From NCBI RefSeq assembly GCF_000471905.2, contig NW_006499751.1, forward strand, positions 3,840,344-3,904,343: a stretch of DNA of 64,000 nt. The letters are read 5' to 3'. Source of the stretch: Amborella trichopoda. Taxonomy: Eukaryota; Streptophyta; Magnoliopsida; Amborellales; Amborellaceae. This document shows, piece after piece, positions 47,109 to 59,196 of this stretch; position 1 is the first letter of the stretch; each line of letters begins with the position of its first letter. The notes below the pieces were generated by a model that was not told where the DNA came from, did no database searches, and saw only the letters and a list, made by a program, of their open reading frames with translations. Made by a program: the position numbers and the translations under genes.

Positions 47109-50100
47109 GCTTCTCTTTCTTCTCATTGTTGGGTCACATTTGAGAGAGAGAGAGAGTAAGGTGAGAGACGTTTGGACCAGTACCCCTAGGCTCAAGGTAA
47201 ACCTTCTCTCTCTTATTTTTCTTTTCTTCTTCTCTCTCTTCCTCTCCTTCTTCTTCCTCTTCTCCATCTGAGCTCCCCTCTGAGGCCATGCACGGTAGTG
47301 GTAGTGTCATGCATGCCTCTCTTGTGGTCTCACAAGTCGTGCATGGTGATGGCAGCACCATGCGCTAGCCTCCTTCTCCTTCTGTTCCTCCATCTCTGTC
47401 TCCCAATGAGGTTTGCAGACGCTGCTCATCGCCATCCACAGACGCATCCTCGATGCCTCAGTGAAGATTGTAGACAGGGGTCTTCCCCTGTTACATGCCT
47501 ATCATAGAAGGCGATGCCTAATGTCACCCTCGAGAGGTCTCGACAATACCGATCATAGTCCGTGAGCTCCCTTCACGTGTGCAGTGCCTATCGCCTTCTA
47601 TGAGCTCCCTTCACGTGTGCAGTGCCTATCGCCTTCTATGAGCTCCCTTCGCGTGTGTGGTGTCAATCGCTATCCGCGAGCCTCCTCAATGCGTTTGGTG
47701 CTCATCCCCGTTCCTCTTGCGTCCCACTCGTACCGTCGTGCACCTCATGGGAACTATCATCGCATGCTTCATAAATGGCTATCACCGCGTGCTTCATGCG
47801 AGGCTATTGCCGCTCGTGTAGAGGTGCACTGCCTTCTTATGTTGACAATGGTACTGCCTAGTGTCGTCTGTAGTTCTTTGCTCCCCCTCATGCTGCGAGA
47901 TGTAGTGTCTAGCGCCATCTAAGGGTCGTGACACTGTTACTCCACCGTCGTGGGTGGCGATGCCTGGCGTCATCGGGACCTTATCTCTCCATCATCTCGT
48001 GCCTGCTCCTCATTCTCTCCTCTTCTCACTTGATTGAATATTGACCTAGCCAGCATCGCCATATCAGCCTCATTTTCGAGTAGCATTGCCGCCGTGTTGG
48101 TCCTGAGTACCATGTCATCGTAAGTAAAAATGGACAAAAAGGGTGGATATGACCACAAGGTCATGCGTTAAAGAGCTCAAAAACAAAGGAAGTTGGTGAA
48201 AACCGTCTTTACAGTGTCACTCCCCCAGTTCAAGTGAAAAGCTGCAAAGGGTGCTTGGAGCAACAAAACAGCTTGATGCAGCACCACAACCTCAACCGAC
48301 ACACAATTGCCAAACAGCCATAATTCTAGCTGGCGAGGTCTACACAAAATCCTCAACTGCCAGCATCTAATCCAATCACAACACAAAATGGCTCACTCGG
48401 GAGTGAGAGCCTCATAAGATCTCCCACACTTCACCTCCAAAAACAACAAGAGTCCTTGAGGGTGTGGATGAAGATCGAAATATCTCTCCAAAATACTAAA
48501 AGACCATCACAAAGGCAAGAAACTGACAAAGTCAGGGCCTAACCTGCCACTTCAGGTTATTCCTCGCCATGAGATCGCCTCGCCAAAAACTTTTCTTAGC
48601 CAACAGGCCCAGATTTTTGGGACAGGTCAGAAGCCCCTGACTGGACCCAACAGGATGGGGCCCACGAGGCCACCTTGCTAAATTCCCCCTAGCCAACAGG
48701 CCCAGATCTTCGAGACAAGGCAGAAGCCCCCGACTAGACCCTACTAGACGGGACTTACAGAGATACCCTGATCAACAAAAGCAAACCTGGTGTAGCAGCA
48801 AACAATGTCGACCTAAGGTTCACAGCACTTGGCCTCTAAATAGGCCCGATTCAGATCAATGAGGTCCCTACAAAATCTTCAAGCTGTCAGAATGTAAATA
48901 ATCCCTCTAAGGTGAGGACTTCAAGAGGATCCCTCAAAAGTCTCTTCTCGCCTTAAAATCTCCATGGATGGACCTGTACATTGCGTCTAGACATCTGAGC
49001 ATCCTTATTACAGTATTGCGTGAATCTCGTCGACATTCACATAGTCATGTGGCTAGCCAGGGAAAATTTCTTGAATGATTGTACTTCTCTCTTATATTGA
49101 AGCACAACATTCGGTGGGGCATGCTGTTGGAAGATATTTTTCATCATCATGGGTCCTCGGTCAATAAAGCCTAACAAACAGTGGAAATTTTGACAGTCTC
49201 ATAATAGCCACAAAACTGGTCAAGATCTTCATAAGGACTATCAAAAATCTCTTGCCAATTTTTTTCACAGTCCAACATGTCTAAGGCAGTTCAAACTGAA
49301 AAAAAATTTTGGCAGAGTCAACCTCCAACATCCTAAAATGGACCTAGAGCGACATTTTTGGTGTCTCAATTTATTGTGGGACCACTTTCATTAGATGCAG
49401 CACGGTTGAAAACCCTTAAGGATCAAATTTTAGCTTAAACAGACAATCCAAGAAGAAGTTATAGGCAAACGAGAAAAACAAGCGGAGCCACACGCTATTC
49501 CCGTGCAGCCACCCTGCAACTCAACTCTATTAAAGGGGCAGTCCCAACCAGTAAATGTTGATGCTCATAGCTCACCTGTCTTAAGTCGGATCACACTCAA
49601 ATTTTATGAGCATGTTCGTCTCGTCAAGATGAGCGTTTCGATATGTGGCACGCCCCGCGATGATGCCCAAGTGCTAAGAAAAGCTAGAGAGAAGTTGCTG
49701 ATCTGTAAAGAAAGTGCAAGAAAATCAGCAGCATCGTGCCTCGCTCGAGCAGCCAAATCACACCGCTCACGAGCTTGATCGATGTGAAACTAATTCCATC
49801 ATGTGTGTAACGTCTAGGGTTATCTCTAGTCCGAACCCCATACATGATGAACAATTGGATTCCGCACATGAAGCTGATGAAGTGACTACAAATTCGGTCA
49901 CTGAAATTCCCTATTCCGACCAAAACTCCAAAGTTACAAAACCTTCATCCGGGCATGGAATCGAATTGCGTTTGTTGCCTCGTGATCATGACGGCACGCT
50001 TAGTGTGATCCAACACATAAATCATAGATAAACATCAAGGAATGAGAATACAATCGATCCAAAGTTTCAAGAATCATTCAAATTTCAAGTCACATGATCG

Positions 50101-50394
50101 TTCCCTCAAAACACGATCCATCAAAGTTGGTTTCAAATCGATCGCCATGCCCAGCCTTACAAGAAAATAATTATCTTTCGAACAAACGGGCATCAGAACA
50201 ACCCCAGATCATTCATGAAAAATCATGCACATTCTAGGGCAACATAAGGACTATCTTGAAATTCCACAATTGTTAGAAAGGGGCAAATCTGTCATTTTGC
50301 ACCCTATTTTCTAATTTCTTTTAATTCAATTAAATCTTAGTTTCTAGTAATTAGGTTTAATTTTAATCAATCCACCCATGTTTGGGCACAATTC

Positions 50395-50402
50395 TATATA
50401 TA
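50395..50402 (+). promoter_or_regulatory. LTR sense TATA box, copy f
   Basis: TATATATA is followed by CCACATACCATCATTTACGC, the equivalent of 47024. Confidence 0.6.
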
Positions 50403-50917
50403 CCACATACCATCATTTACGCAAAAAGTCTTGAACCCTTCACTAAAGAAAATTTTTAATTAATAGAATTCCCTTTCCTTCTCATTGTTGGGTCATGTTT
50501 GGAGAGAGAGAGTAAGGAGAGAGAAACTTTTGGATCAGTACCCCTAAGCTCAAGGTAAATCTTCTCTCTCTACTTTTTTTCTTCTTCTTCGTCTAAGCCT
50601 CCCTCAGGGGCCATGCATCGCAATGGAAGTGTCATGCATGCCTCTTTCTTTTCTTTTTCCCCTCTTGTGGTTTCACAAGTCCCGCATGGAGTTGGCAGCG
50701 CCATGCACGAGCTCATTTTCCCCCCTTCTGTTCATCCATCTTTATCTCTCAAAGAGGCTTGCAGATAGCGCTGCTCATCGTCGTTCATAGATGTGTCCTC
50801 AATGTCTCAGAGCACACATGGCGAAACTTATTGCCACCCTTAGGGGTCGGTCTCCCCCTATTGCACGCGTATCATAGACGGGGATTCCTATCGCCGCCCA
50901 TGAGAGGTCGAGGCAAC

Positions 50918-51210
50918 ACTTGTTGCCATCCGTGAGCTTTCTTCTCGCACTCAGTGCCTATCGTCATCCACAAACTTCCTTCGCTTGCTCGATGCTTATC
51001 GCCATCCGTGAGTTTCTTCATGTGCTCGGTGCCTATCGCCGTCCGCGAGCTTCCTTTGCTCTCTCGGTGCCTATCGTCAACCACGAGCTTTCTTCGTGTG
51101 CTCAGTGTCTATCACCATCCGCGAGCTTCCTTCATTTGCTTGGTGCCTATCATCGTCTGCAAGCTTTCTTCGTGTGAGTGCCTATCACCAACCGTAAGCC
51201 TCATTCTTAC
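50918..51210. repeat. 38 bp tandem array, about 7 copies
   Basis: Units read GCCTATCGCCATCCGYGAGC followed by TTCCTTC and a G(C/T)TCGGT-like end. Copy e has about four, two of which (47579-47654) are nearly identical. Copy a has about three near 2050-2170. The array lies in the transcribed part of the LTR after the TATA box. Confidence 0.88.
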
Positions 51211-51659
51211 ATCCCGTGCCTATCACCGTGTGCCTCAGAAAGGACTATCGTCGGGTGCTTCACAGATGACTATCGTCGCGCACTTCACAAGAGGCTATCA
51301 TCGCCCACGCAAAGGTGCGCTGCCTTCTTGTGTTACCAACGGCAAAGCCTAGCTTAGCCTGTAGTTCACTATTCACCTCCTAGTCATGAGAAGTAGTGTC
51401 TAGCGCCATCTAAGGGCCGTGACACTGCATGGTCGTGGGTGGTGATGCTTAGCACTGTCGAGACCTCCTTCCCTCGCTGTCTCACGCATTCTCTTCATTC
51501 TCTCCTCTTCTCACTTAACTGAGGGTTGCCTCAATCTAAGCACCATCTTAGGTTCCCAAGAGAGCAATCTTAAAACATCCCGGGTCTTCCCTCGAAACTC
51601 GAGACGCATGCCATTCGATCCCCAAAGGATCCGGAGGGCGAGATCGAGGCACCTAACCA

Positions 51660-51902
51660 CTCATTAGCTAGAATCGTGATTGTTTAGATTGAATGTCAGT
51701 TGAGGTGATGCTCGTGCGTAGCCTGTCTTATCTATCCAAGTGCCCTTTCGCGGGTTTTCACATAAACAGGGAAAGTGGCGTCATGAATATGATTTTCACC
51801 AACTTCTGCTATTTCTGGGCTCTTTTACTCATGACCTGTGGTCATGTCCACCCTTTTCATCTGTTTTTACTCACAATGCTCTTTTGGGGTTTTCACCATG
51901 TT
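51660..51902 (-). mobile_element. Inverted LTR spacer fragment
   Basis: The reverse complement matches 48118-48345 and 44750-45000. It joins the end of copy f to the terminal domain at 51903, ending at TTCACCATG. Confidence 0.75.
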
Positions 51903-52524
51903 GGTCTAGCTGTTGAGTAGTATTGCTGTCGCGCTGGTCTTGAGTACCATGTCCATCTTGTTGTCACACCAGATTAGGACAGTCACATCAGCCTCAGTTT
52001 TTAGTAGTATTGTCATCGTGCTGGTCCTGAGTACCATGCCCGTCTTGCTATCATTTCGAGTCGGTCACTGTCTGGCTATCATGCTAGCCTCGTCCCTTCA
52101 TCAAGTTCTCTTCTCTTTTCGACCTTTGTTCGAACCTTCCACTTCATCACCTTGACTTTTCACATATTTAGCCACACGAATGTGCATAGCCCTAAGACTA
52201 GGGTGGGTCTTTCGGCCCACTTGTCATGCAGAAAACCATGAGATTGTAGGTGAAGGGTGACGATTCCAAACCAGTTGAAGCAGCTGGGAGGTTTTCCATC
52301 GTGATCTAAGAGGGCACCCACGTGAGTCAGCCCAAGTAAGTTACGAACCCAGGTGAGGTTGGTCCCCACCTCACATCCGAAATTCCTCTCTCACTAGTTG
52401 GATACCTACCCTTGTTCTTGAACAAGGTTCCAGAGAGAACGATCTTAGGTCTCGAATATTTTGAATCTGAAACACGTGTCACCCGATCACCTAGATCTGA
52501 GAGGGGAGATTAGGCACCTAACCA
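51903..52524 (+). mobile_element. LTR terminal domain (copy g), plus orientation
   Basis: Two tandem copies of a roughly 80-90 base block with GTAGTATTG(C/T)C(A/G)TCG and GGTCCTGAGTACCATG are followed by the usual terminal sequence ending ATTAGGCACCTAACCA at 52524. It is probably the displaced end of copy e. It abuts minus-strand gag codons. Confidence 0.75.
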
Positions 52525-54730
52525 GAGACATCTAGAGTTTATAATTCTTCTTTGGTGCCAAAATCTTCCTTTTTGATACCTATGTCGTTATCGATGAGAT
52601 CTTGAACTCTATGTTTGAAAGCTCGACATTCCTCAATGTTATGGGCATAGTTTTGATGCCAATTGCACCATCGAGATGTATCGCCTCCATGGAAATGAGG
52701 AATCTTGGCTTTTGTCGGTAATTCTATGAGTTCTATGAGACTTGCCTTAAACAACTTCCTCATGAAATCAGCCATAAGCTCATCATTGGGAGTGAATTCC
52801 TTTGGTGTGAAAGTATGCATTCTCCATGTAATAGAATAAACTTTAGTCTTTTCTTGTGAATGGTTTGCAAAAGGGTTGCTTTTCTTGATCATGTTCACCT
52901 CTCCTTCTTGAGAGGACTCTCCACCAGTTGAATTATCAAAGACTATGGTCTCATCCTCCTTGGCTCACTCATATCGCAATACTCTTTCAAGCATAATATC
53001 AAATGAGTAAGGGACTGTCCCCATACTGAAGAATGTGACATATTCTGGGGTCATATTCTCTAATGTCATGCTTACCTTCGCAGCTTCAAGGAGTGTAGTT
53101 TCAATGACTCGCAAAACGACCTCTCTGAATCTGGTTATAAACAAGGAAGGAGACTCGCTCGACTTCTATTTGGTGGAAGTTAACTCACAGGGTCTTGGCC
53201 TTCCTCCATTATAGCAGGAGAAAAATTGCCTGAACATTTCATTAAGAGTTGCTTGAGGGTCATCCTTCATTAATCTTCAGTGCCACATCAAGGGTTTTTC
53301 TGATAAGCTATGCGAGAACATGACCTTAAGTTGGTTGGGTCGATCTCACAGTGTGTGGACCATCAATAAGTAAGCGTTGATGTGTTTCTCAGAATCCACT
53401 TTCCCTGAAAATTTGTTTCTGAACTTTGGCATCACAAATTGTACTGGTAAATCTCCTAAGTGTGCTAGAATTTCTTGTACATAAGCTTTAGGAGTTCAGA
53501 AATCCCATATTCCCATTTTCTCTAAAGAGTCTTGGAGGTGTTTCATACAAGCAAATTGAGTCGTCGTTATAGTTGTGAGATGACTCGATTGTATAGTCTG
53601 TTGAACCTGACTTTGTGGTACGTGGTTCGTATAAACTAGCTATGGGGCCCATGTAGCGGGTTGCCCCAAGGACTCAGCCTAAGGAATGTGTTGAACTTGA
53701 TGTGTCGATTGTTAGCTTCTGGACTCACTCAAGTTGAATTGGGTCAGAGCATACCTATTACTCGGAGGTTGCACAGCTTAGCCATTCAAGGAGGCATGCA
53801 GAATAGGATTACCACTTAACTGGGATGGAAGACTCAAGCTGTTATGACAACTAGACCTCTGACCTTGGGTGGTTAGGTCTACATAACCTTGACCTTGATT
53901 GGATGATCGATCCTTAGGGTTAGGGTATTCTCTTGTCCCAACACTGGACTGAAAGAGTGAAGGAATGCCATAACTATTGCCAGGGGGAGTATGCCCTCTA
54001 GGTAGTCTTGGGCTTGAGTGATGATTAGAACTAGACCCCTAGCCCATAGTGGGTTGGATTGGCAGGTTAACAGCCTTAAGATTATTCTAGTTTGAGCCAA
54101 AATGTTGTACTTGGCCCATGACTTGAGCTTCCGACCTGACTTTCTCGGATTGAATGTGCTGGATGGTGTACCCTCTATTTAGCAGATCTTGAAAGTAAGC
54201 ATGCACCTTAGGATTGTCTTTATATCGAGTTAGGTCAAAACCCTTATCTTTACTGGTGATGGGTTGCTTGAGTAGACTTTCCCTAGTTGTATGTGAACCC
54301 ACTCGCCCACTAACTGGCTGATTGCCTAGACTAGAATGTTAGGCTGCTAATTGACCATCGGGGTTCACACAGCTGAGATCGGCTGACTCAGAGATTTGGG
54401 CCAGGGCCTTATTCTTATTGTTCCGACTGTATTTGAAGTTAACCCCTATGTTTTGGAGGATTGCCCCCGGCCTGACCCCTAGACTATTCAAGGTGTTACG
54501 AACCATATCAACCTGTTGGCTCGAGACTTCTAAATGGTGGCCTTGAACGTGGCTTGGACGGCTAGGTTTGGTTCCATGTGGGTCGAGAGTCGGCTCACTA
54601 ACACGAGTGTTATGGATGATTTGAGTGGGTGCACTGTGACAAGGCCTCTCAGACTACTTAGGTTCTCTAGATCTAAACTGAACTGTGGACATAGGGTTGG
54701 ACCTTGCTCTGCTATGATCCTAGGCCATGA
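52525..54730 (-). pseudogene. Gag of a different Tat/Ogre-like element, minus strand
   Basis: From an ATG near 54728 the minus strand gives about 730 codons in mostly one frame with about ten stops. These include DLTRYKDNPKVHAYFQDLLN (about 54235-54175), a gag core with KVDSEKHINAYLL and MFRQFFSCYNGG (53400-53210), ENMTPEYVTFFSMGTVPYSF (near 53040) and the knuckle WCNWHQNYAHNIEEC (52670-52626). The sequence then stops at 52525 where LTR copy g ends, so protease and pol are missing. It is clearly different in sequence from the gag at 34976-38105. It lies downstream of a primer-binding site and LTR on the same strand, as expected. Confidence 0.85.
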
Positions 54731-54989
54731 TTTCTAGACTCAGTGAGATTTAGACTAGACGCCTCAAGGTAGACCTAGTCTGACTCTAGGGGCAAAACCC
54801 TAACTAAGATTTAGGCTAGAACCTAGACTTGGTGAACATCACTAAATTCAATGGGTTTCGGTTTGGACCCTGAACTAAGGTAAGTCTAGTCTAGCTCTAG
54901 AGGCAACTCTAGGCTTAGACCTATGCTAGAACCTAGACTGAGATCTAGGTTTGATGGGTAGGACACTCGGCTCGGACTAAGAGTGGGTC

Positions 54990-55560
54990 TGGGTTTAGAC
55001 CTGCATGTGAGCCTTGTTCAGACCTAGACTAAGTTGGGTGCAAGCCTAAGCTTGGACCTAGAGGGTTGTGATAATCAGACCGAGTATGGACTTGGACTGG
55101 ATAAAAGGTTAAGACAAGCACGAGCTCTAGGCTCGAACTAAGAAGGGGACCTAGGATCGAACCAAGGTGGAACCTGGTTCGGACTTGGGCTAAGCTGGGT
55201 ATAAGCCTGAACTTAGACCTAGAGAGTTTTGATGATCAGACTAGGTATGGACCTAGACTGGATCAAAGATGAGCTAGGAACGAGCCTTCGGCTCGGACCA
55301 AGAGGGAGCATAAGTTCGGACCAAGGCAAAGCCTAGTTCGGACTTAGGCTAAGCTGGGTATAAGCCTGAACTTCGACCCAGAGAATTTTGATGATCAAAC
55401 CAGGTATGGACCCGGACTGGATCAATGATGAGTTAAGAACGAGCCTTCAGCTCAAACCGAGAGGGGGCCTAAGTTCGGACCAAGATGAAACCTGCTTCAG
55501 ACCTGGGCTAAGCTGGGTACAAGCTTGGACTTAAACCCAAAGGGTTCCGCTCGGAGCAAA
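54990..55560. repeat. About 160 bp tandem repeat in the gag leader, 3.5 copies
   Basis: The motif AAGCTGGGTATAAGCC recurs with starts of GGGT at 55036, 55197, 55356 and 55515, a period of 159-161 bases. Each unit holds GTATGGAC(C/T)TGGACTGGAT and GAGCCTTCGGCTC. It lies between the primer-binding site and gag on the minus strand, so it is part of the element's untranslated leader. The bases 54731-54990 are a diverged continuation with repeated CTAGACT and CTAGGTT. Confidence 0.9.
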
Positions 55561-55840
55561 AGTGGGTCCAGACTGAGATCTAAGATTAACCAACATAAAT
55601 AAGCAAGCATAGTACATGAAAACTTTTGACCTAGATTATAGGTAGGCTTGGCTTGAGAGTGGGTTCCTAACTATTGAAATGCGACTAGGCTGATATAGGT
55701 CCCCACATAGGTTCTGGCCTCATGTTATTTGATTTTAACTACGGACCAAATATTTTGATTTTCTCGAGAAGTTCAGGGTTTGAAGGCCGTAGGTGGGCGA
55801 CTTAACAAACTGTTTATAGGATTTGACAACTTATTGCACA

Positions 55841-55858
55841 CATCCTGGTGCGCCACCA
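55841..55858 (-). promoter_or_regulatory. Candidate primer-binding site
   Basis: The reverse complement starts TGGTGGCGCACCAGG three bases after the LTR end (…AAACA). It begins with TGG as expected for pairing with a tRNA CCA end. I cannot assign the tRNA by eye. Confidence 0.5.
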
Positions 55859-56382
55859 AACTGTTTACGATGATAATCGGACAAATCTCTTAACGAAGAT
55901 CTATCAGATTTTGACACCTTAAACTGATAAAAATAATGTGGTAGAGAAAGTGAGACAAATAGAATTCAGATCTGCTCAAAATAAGCATATCCACTCTCTG
56001 ATATGTGGCAGAGCCAGCATGATCCAAGACATTAAAAACACAATTTCAAAGAAAACTAATCAAAATAGATCAAAATAATAGGAAGAAGAAAGAAAGAAAG
56101 GGGAAGGAAACAATACCAAACCGGACCGGATGACCGGGGACTCCCGAGCCTTCGAGGGCTCGCCCATATCAGAACCAGTGTCCTCTTTGCCTCTCTGATT
56201 CAGATGTTGACCAGAAGATCTCTTATTAAAAAAAGTTATTGTGCTCTAATAATGGTTTAGAACTAAGGTTGTTGTGCCCTGAAAAGGTTTCTCAAGCTTA
56301 GGGTTAGGGTTTTCAGATTAGGGGGTAAGCTCACCAAGGTTTTCCTCTCAAAGGAAGTCTCTCTTTTGGCTGCAAAAAAGGG

Positions 56383-56390
56383 TTTATAAA
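56383..56390 (-). promoter_or_regulatory. TATA box of the 1.1 kb LTR
   Basis: TTTATAAA (self-complementary) is followed on the minus strand by CCCTTTTTTGCAGCC. Its place, about 570 bases from the LTR start, fits a U3/R border. Confidence 0.5.
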
Positions 56391-56565
56391 GTCCAAGGAT
56401 CTGTTGAGAAGGGCTTCTTTCCATAACCAATATATCCTCCAGCCAAAAATACCATTTTTGGGGTTTCGGGACTAAGTGTCACCTAAAAAAATATGGTAAA
56501 AATCTTCAAAAATGGCAAGAAATCGTAACCCCAAGGAAAATTTCATATTTGCACCAAAAAGAGCT

Positions 56566-56650
56566 GAGCGACACCAGTAGTGTCACTCAAGTTTGAGCGG
56601 TATCAGTCATGTCACCCAATCTTAGCTGGGCGACAGTCCTAGTGTCGCAT
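56566..56650. repeat. 8-7-8 hairpin units in the U3 of the 1.1 kb LTR
   Basis: There are three units: GAGCGACA, seven bases, TGTCACTC (56566-56588); GAGCGGTA, seven bases, TGTCACCC (56595-56617); GGGCGACA, seven bases, TGTCGCAT (56628-56650). All have a 7-base loop. They match the pair in the intron at 20032-20086. Confidence 0.8.
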
Positions 56651-56955
56651 AAACCAAATTTGGTCCACATTGAAAATTTCCACTTCATGTGTGTTCCTCA
56701 TCCTCTTGTACAGCTTTCAGATAAAATTTGGGTCAAAAAAACTTTTTTCACTATTTTTATGATTTGTTTGGTAAAACAGGGCGTCTGTAGGATTCTAGGT
56801 CAAAACTGGGTATCTGCAGGGTTCTAGGAAAGCAGAATGGTTCTGGGTCACGTGGTGGGCTGTGTGGACTATGGATTTGGGTTTATAAGGATAAGTATGG
56901 TCCTAAGGGTTCAGGAAACCATAGAATTTGCCAGATTTAAAATGGGGTGTCTACA

Positions 56956-59150
56956 TGGAGAAGACGACAGAGAAATAGGTTATCCACAGCGATTGGAGAG
57001 GACAGTAGAGAGATGGGTTGTGCACGGTGGGAGCGTGGGCGGCAGGTGCTTCTGCACCTATGTTTTTTTTGTTTAGTTGAGAAAAAGGCATAGAAGATAA
57101 GTTCACGTGAGGGAGCACAAGAAGAGAGAAAAAGGAGTCCACAAGGAGAGGGAAGGAAGGGAGATGAAGAGGAGGGAGAGAGAAGGAGAAGAAGAAAGAA
57201 GAGGTGAGAAGGAGAAGGAAAGAGAGAAAAATGAGAGAGAAGAAAGAAGAGAGAAGCGAGAGAAGGGAGAGAAGAAGAGAGAAGCGAGAGAAGAAAGAGA
57301 AAGAGAGAGAAACATGGATGGCGGCTTATACTGCCATTCAAGAGAATGAAGAGAGAGAAAAAAGAAAGAGAAGGAACAGAGAGAAAGGGAAGAGGAGAGA
57401 GAAAGAGGGTGAAGGTTAGCTTGGTTTTTGCTAATCCCTTCAAAAGGGAGAAGGGAAGAGAAAGAAAGAAGAGAGAGAAAGAGACGAGGTGAGAGAAATA
57501 AAAAGAAGAAGAGAGAGAAAGAGAGAAGAGGACAGAGAAAGAGAGAAGATTGAGAAAGAAGAAGAGAGAAGAGGAGAGAGAAATAAAGAAGAAGAGAGAG
57601 AAAGAGATAGAAGAGGAGATAGAAGATTACCTCAATGGGGACTAGAGGTATTGGCTAAAGCTTTCTCTCTCCTCTCTTTCTCTCTCTAAGGAAGCAAAAT
57701 GCGACCCAAAACTTGAAGATAAGCCAAAAATTTTAATTTGATCCAAGGATCCTTTACATGTGCAGATCACATGTATTTATAGAATTTCAATCCAAACATG
57801 AGTGGATGCTCAATTTTTTACCTAATTGACTAAAAATAGTATTAAAATGAATTATTTAAAAATAAGAAAATGAGGGAAAAATGATGATTTTTCCCACACA
57901 CAATCCCTGAAATTCTGAATTGGTCCCTCCATGACCATGCAACACTTGCGATCTTTCATGGCCTGTTTGGGATCTTTTTGGCCTCTGTCTGACCAAAAGA
58001 TTATTGCTTTCTCGATCAGCTCGAGGATATGGCCATTTTAAAACCCATTATGAGCCATGGATCAGGTTTTGGGGACACGATCTCGAGGTGTGAAAATCAT
58101 GAGAAATGTGCGATCTTTGATTTAAGATTATGCCCGTTTCTCGTTGTTTTTCCATGATTTCTTTGTTGTATTTCGACGAGCATGCCGTCATGAGCATTTG
58201 GCAACGAACGTGGCTAGATTTAGTGCCCGAACAACTGTTTTCAAAATTAGGTATTTTGGCCGGATTTGGTTTTTAGTGGTCGAAAAGTACAACAAATTTA
58301 TCCTTGCGTGCGGTAAATCTGAATGTCCATCATGTATGAGGTTCGGCTCGTGTGAAGCCCTTGATGTTGTGGTCGTAACGGAACTGGTTGTAGGTAGATC
58401 TGACGGGCGAGCATCATGATTTGGCCGCTCGATCAAGGTGCGCACTTGTTGAAAATTTTGCACCCTTGCTTTGAATCGCAATCTTCTCTCTAGGTTTTCT
58501 CTTGGCTCGGACCACACCATGGGGCATGCCATATATCAAATCTTTATCGAGCCGACGAGATGAATATGGTCCCAAAATTTGGGCTCATTCCGACCTAGAA
58601 TGAAGAAGATGCAGGTATCCAAAATTGAGCCCATAATAATAAACCGTAGTTTTCATTAATGGAAACTAGTTCACTGAGGGTACACCGTAATAGTGTGTTA
58701 CCTATCTGTTTTGGGAAATTTGGCCATAACTTGGTCCAAAAACATTTGATCAAGCCAAAAATTTGTCCCTGAGGGTTTCAAACATTTCGGATCCAATGGC
58801 GGCAGTCCCATGGTTGTTTGAGTCTCCGGTAATAGGATTGTAGTTATAAGGTTCATTCCAGGGCGTTATAGGCCAATTTTCCAAAACTGTTTCTGTATCT
58901 GCACTACCTTAATATCGCCAGATCACAAAGAAACTTGGCAGGTGCTCTTAAAAGACCCTTAGTCACATTTATAATAATTCTTGAGCCCTTCTAAGACTGT
59001 CAAAAATTTCACTTCTGGATCAAGGTTTATTAGCCTACTGCTTTCGTGGTCCATATGAATTTTGGTATTTGCGGGCCTAGGTCTCAAACTACTCTATCTT
59101 TATTCACATCGGGGATATAAGTGTTGAAAAATACCCTCAAACAATCCCCT
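56956..59150 (-). mobile_element. LTR fragment (copy h), minus orientation, purine-rich subtype
   Basis: A GA-rich tract (57090-57640) with one hairpin at 57313 is followed by the TATTTATA box at 57775 and the conserved 58100-59145 domain. The order is the same as 6150-9500 in copy b. Both LTR ends are missing: one side is replaced by the 1.1 kb LTR and the other by a PMD gene. Confidence 0.78.
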
Positions 59151-59196
59151 CTTCAAATTCTAAAATAGGGCATTCGCTCAGCTTTTAAAGCCCACC

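Larger units (their letters stand above)
41693..48115 (+). mobile_element. Very long 3' LTR (copy e) of the autonomous-type element
   Basis: It follows pol directly and carries, in order: a reverse-facing TATA (42503-42510), short and 35 bp satellite arrays (42610-44206), a spacer (44580-44940), three 46 bp units (45050-45215), the 45560-46900 domain, the sense TATA at 47024, a polyadenylation signal at 47103, hairpins at 47287-47370, 38 bp repeats near 47570-47700 and the start of the terminal domain. At 48115 it is interrupted; the expected last 0.4-0.6 kb is found at 51903-52524. The restored order would give an LTR near 7 kb, of which about 5.3 kb is U3. Confidence 0.78.
48116..51659 (+). 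mobile_element. LTR copy f, partial, plus orientation
   Basis: It begins inside the spacer domain (match to 44800-45560), runs through the same order as copy e, and ends at 51659 in GGCACCTAACCA. It shows TATATATA at 50395, one hairpin at 50610 and an expanded 38 bp array. It is bounded on the right by an inverted copy of its own first 230 bases (51660-51902). Confidence 0.75.
55862..56955 (-). mobile_element. 5' LTR of the second Tat/Ogre-like element (about 1.1 kb)
   Basis: On the minus strand it starts TGTAGACACCCCATTTT at 56955, a start common in plant gypsy LTRs, and ends AAACA at 55862. It holds a TATA-like TTTATAAA at 56383 and a hairpin array in U3. It is unrelated to the giant LTR family around it, and sits between that family's purine-rich copy h and this element's own leader. 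Confidence 0.78.
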
